Shown: piece after piece, positions 41,889 through 43,618 of the stretch
Layout of the letters: each line of letters starts with the position of its first letter
How positions within the stretch are numbered: the first letter of the stretch is position 1
Origin: Helicobacter sp. MIT 00-7814
GTDB taxonomy: Bacteria; Campylobacterota; Campylobacteria; Campylobacterales; Helicobacteraceae
NCBI RefSeq assembly: GCF_003364115.1
Contig: NZ_NXLL01000018.1
Coordinates: 1 to 43,618 of the forward strand
Length of the DNA: 43,618 nucleotides
Direction: 5' to 3'
Made by a program: the position numbers and the translations under genes
The notes under the pieces: generated by a model
Told to the model about the DNA's origin: nothing
The model's input: only the letters and a program-made list of their open reading frames with translations
The model's database searches: none

Positions 41889-43088
41889 ATGAAACCACGC
41901 ATTTTTGGGCTTTTTAGGAAGTTTGGCAATATGGATTCTTCGGCTAAGACGATTCTTATCCTAGCGCTTAGCTCTTTTTGTATGGGCGTTACGGAGTTTA
42001 TCATTTCGGGCGTGCTTTTGGAGGTGCAGGAGTATTTTCACATTGACGCGCATAAGGCTGGCTATCTTACGACTGCGTATGCCGTGGGCGTGGTGATTGG
42101 CGCGCCGATACTCACAATCCCGCTAAGCTCGTTTAATCGCAAGATTCAGCTTTTGCTCAATCTCTTTGTTTTTGCGATGGCAAATCTTGTGATTTATTTG
42201 AGCGATAATTTCACGCTGAATATTTTCGCACGCTTCGTGGCTGGCACGCAACATGGCGTGTTTTTTGTGATTGCCACGCTCACAGCTTTGCAGGTAAGCC
42301 CAAAGGGCAAAGAATCTAGCAATCTCGCGCTTATGGTTTCAGGGCTCACTATCGCGCTTGTGAGCGGTGTCCCGCTAGGTACTTTCATTGGCGAGGCGTT
42401 TGGATTTAAGGCGATTTTTTTGCTTATTTTTATTTTTACAAGTATCGCTGGCACAAGCGCGCTTATTTTTATGTCAAGCGACATTAAGGGCGCGCAAACG
42501 CGCATTATTTATGTGTTTAAAGCGCTTTTAGTCCCAAAACTGCTTAAGGTGTATTTGATTACGATTTGCACCTGTGGTGGGGCATTTGTGCTTTATACTT
42601 ATTTGAGCGAATTACTTGTCAAAAAGGTTGGATTCTCTCAAAGCGCGATGGGCTTTATCCTGCTGGCGTATGGTGGCTTTGCGATTTTGGGGAATCTCTA
42701 TGGTGGGCGCCTTGCGGATTCTAAAGGGAGCATTGCTTCGCTCAAAATTATCCTTATCGCGCAGGTGCTGATTTTTGCGCTTGTGGGCGTGAGCTATCAT
42801 TGGGAATGGCTTTTGGCGGTAAATCTCTGCCTTATGGGCTTTATCGCGTTTGCGGGGATTTCACCGCTTAAGCTCAATGCGATGAATAACGCCAAAAAAT
42901 ACACGCCGGATTTTATGGATAGCTCGGTGAGCGTGAATGAGGCGGCTTTCAATGTGGGCATTGCGCTTGCTAATCAAATCGGCGGGCTTGTCGTCATCGC
43001 GCCCGCACTTGGCATTACCTTTAACCCGCTTTTTGCCGCACTCTTTGTCCTCCCTGCGCTTATTGTGTTGTTTATTGGGGAAAAGTGA
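41889..43088 (+). CDS. MFS transporter (AraJ/SotB-like efflux group)
   Basis: 399 aa, 12 membrane helices. SSFCMGVTEFIISGVLLEVQ is the first-helix signature of the sugar/drug efflux MFS group, followed by HKAGYLTTAYAVGVVIGAPI, FVAGTQHGVFFVIATLTA and a second-half YGGRLADSKGS loop. Such proteins export sugars, arabinose or drugs; the substrate is unknown. The start at 41889 has AAGGAA upstream; Met15 (MDSSAKTIL) is an alternative nearer the first helix. A bidirectional-type stem-loop follows at 43199. Confidence 0.9.
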   Translation: MKPRIFGLFRKFGNMDSSAKTILILALSSFCMGVTEFIISGVLLEVQEYFHIDAHKAGYLTTAYAVGVVIGAPILTIPLSSFNRKIQLLLNLFVFAMANLVIYLSDNFTLNIFARFVAGTQHGVFFVIATLTALQVSPKGKESSNLALMVSGLTIALVSGVPLGTFIGEAFGFKAIFLLIFIFTSIAGTSALIFMSSDIKGAQTRIIYVFKALLVPKLLKVYLITICTCGGAFVLYTYLSELLVKKVGFSQSAMGFILLAYGGFAILGNLYGGRLADSKGSIASLKIILIAQVLIFALVGVSYHWEWLLAVNLCLMGFIAFAGISPLKLNAMNNAKKYTPDFMDSSVSVNEAAFNVGIALANQIGGLVVIAPALGITFNPLFAALFVLPALIVLFIGEK

Positions 43089-43137
43089 AAATGGAATAAA
43101 AATTTAGGCAGTAAATTTTTCAATCAAAGGAATTTTA

Positions 43138-43155
43138 GTTACGCGCAAGCGTAAC
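43138..43155. repeat. Short perfect inverted repeat
   Basis: GTTACGC GCAA GCGTAAC: 7-bp arms, 4-nt loop, 50 nt after the MFS stop codon. Confidence 0.6.
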
Positions 43156-43198
43156 CCTTATTCTCGCCCCTTGCGTGGTGAAAAAAAGCGGTGATTTA

Positions 43199-43231
43199 GC
43201 ATTAGCAGAAGTGCTAATGCCCGATTTTTTT
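43199..43231 (+). terminator. Rho-independent terminator-like stem-loop after the MFS gene
   Basis: Perfect 9-bp stem GCATTAGCA (43199-43207) / TGCTAATGC (43212-43220) with loop GAAG, then CCGA and seven T (43225-43231). The stem is only moderately GC-rich. Confidence 0.55.
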
Positions 43232-43254
43232 CTAGCAAGGGAAACAGCGAGGCT

Positions 43255-43303
43255 CTCCCCCCGAGAGAAGAAAAGCTCCGCGCTTTTCTTCTCTCGGGGG
43301 GAG
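43255..43303. repeat. Perfect 22-bp inverted repeat with 5-nt loop
   Basis: Arm 1 at 43255-43276 begins CTCCCCCCGAGAGAAG; arm 2 at 43282-43303 ends CTTCTCTCGGGGGGAG; the two are exact reverse complements. The loop is TCCGC. It is the longest perfect palindrome I found and has no T-run, so it is probably a repeat element rather than a simple terminator. Confidence 0.85.
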
Positions 43304-43397
43304 TGAGGAGGGGGTAGCGACCTTTTGCGTGAAAAAACAACTTTAGAGAATCTTAAAGAAGTTTGAGAAGCGAAAGCAAGGGATTCTGAAAAATTGA

Positions 43398-43483
43398 GTC
43401 ATTGCGAGCGTTAGTGAAACAATCCGTTTATTTTAGCTTTAGAATCCAGCTTTTTTAGAATCTTGAAAAACATTTGCAATGAC
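43398..43483. repeat. 86-bp element bounded by GTCATTGC inverted ends
   Basis: It begins GTCATTGCGAGCGTTAGTGA and ends TTTGCAATGAC, with 8-bp terminal inverted repeats (43398-43405 and 43476-43483). The opening resembles the widespread GTCATTGCGAG...GCAATCC dispersed repeat known in many bacterial genomes, here followed by AACAATCCG. Confidence 0.55.
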
Positions 43484-43576
43484 CTAGACTCTGCAAGATT
43501 CTGATTTTTTAGAATTTTCGGAATCCTTTTGTTTAGCTCAACCCCACTCTGCGTTTTAAAGTTTCTTTTTTGCAGG

Positions 43577-43618
43577 GGGACAAGGGGGCTTGAATTGCGA
43601 AGTCGCTCCCCTTATCCC
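43577..43618. repeat. Imperfect inverted repeat at the window edge
   Basis: GGGACAAGGGG (43577-43587) against CCCCTTATCCC (43608-43618), one mismatch, about 20 nt apart. It may extend beyond the window. Confidence 0.45.

Larger units (their letters stand above)
43089..43618. other. Non-coding, palindrome-rich right edge
   Basis: A 530-bp stretch with no convincing gene. It holds at least five inverted repeats (43138-43155, 43199-43220, 43255-43303, 43398-43483, 43577-43618), several of them perfect, plus G-rich and C-rich runs. It looks like a cluster of dispersed intergenic repeats rather than a decayed gene. It continues past the window edge. Confidence 0.6.

Noticed and set aside
43158-43340. 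60-aa minus-strand open frame in the right-edge region
   Set aside because: It runs through the perfect 22-bp palindrome and G/C blocks and has no RBS; it is most likely a chance frame across repeats.
1-43618. CRISPR array, prophage, insertion sequence, rRNA or toxin-antitoxin genes
   Set aside because: No regularly spaced repeats, transposase or integrase motifs, rRNA sequence or typical toxin-antitoxin pair were seen.

Overview
The window looks like a chromosomal segment of a Helicobacter-type Campylobacterota (epsilonproteobacterium), probably an enterohepatic rather than a gastric species. Grounds: recognisable gene blocks of that group (ppiD-like/ftsA/ftsZ; ndk/yceD/rpmF/plsX/fabH; coaD/tmk/comF; exbB/exbD/tonB; cstA/ybdD; coaBC plus a conserved unknown gene), malate:quinone oxidoreductase, moderately AT-rich DNA, and G/C homopolymer tracts of the kind used for phase variation. 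The species assignment is inference; no rRNA gene is present.

Layout. 1-4200 (minus strand): a membrane-anchored TerB/degenerate J-domain protein, then a three-gene surface-sugar cassette (glycosyltransferase-like protein, HAD phosphatase, nucleotidyltransferase-kinase fusion). The cassette is read away from a tRNA-Asn gene at 4386-4460, and a G9 tract lies directly beside its -10 box. 4590-6692 (plus): coaBC and a conserved unknown gene. 6717-9937 (minus): mqo and two transporters (EamA, TauE). 10119-21107 (plus): a J-domain protein, a GyrI-like protein, exbB-exbD-tonB, an overlapping RsbW-like/STAS pair, lgt, panB, ruvB, a PpiD-like chaperone, ftsA and ftsZ, closed by a clear terminator. 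21281-33390 (minus): a long housekeeping run for tRNA modification, quinone methylation, arginine, heme, fatty acid/phospholipid initiation, L32, NDP kinase, flavin synthesis, a TlyA methyltransferase, a lipoprotein and DnaJ. 33611-35717 (plus): a small outer membrane protein and an SGNH-type gene interrupted by a C9 tract. 35781-38226 (minus): ybdD and cstA. 38494-40250 (plus): coaD, tmk, comF. 40247-40925 (minus): a methyltransferase split by a G12 tract. 41001-43088: an acidic secreted unknown protein and a divergent MFS exporter. 43089-43618: non-coding DNA full of inverted repeats.

Main points of interest. (i) Three homopolymeric G/C tracts: one beside a promoter -10 box and two inside surface-modification-type genes. 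Both coding tracts are out of frame as given, and a one-base change in each would restore one long protein (about 444 aa with C10, about 225 aa with G11). (ii) An RsbW-like ATPase gene overlapping by 92 nt a STAS-like gene, which resembles a partner-switching module in a lineage not known for a sigma-B-type factor. (iii) A strongly over-used AGAATC/GATTCT hexamer (13 copies in the first 3 kb by my count). (iv) A dispersed-type repeat read in frame through the N terminus of the HAD phosphatase. All functional statements rest on motif reading by eye; no database search was run.
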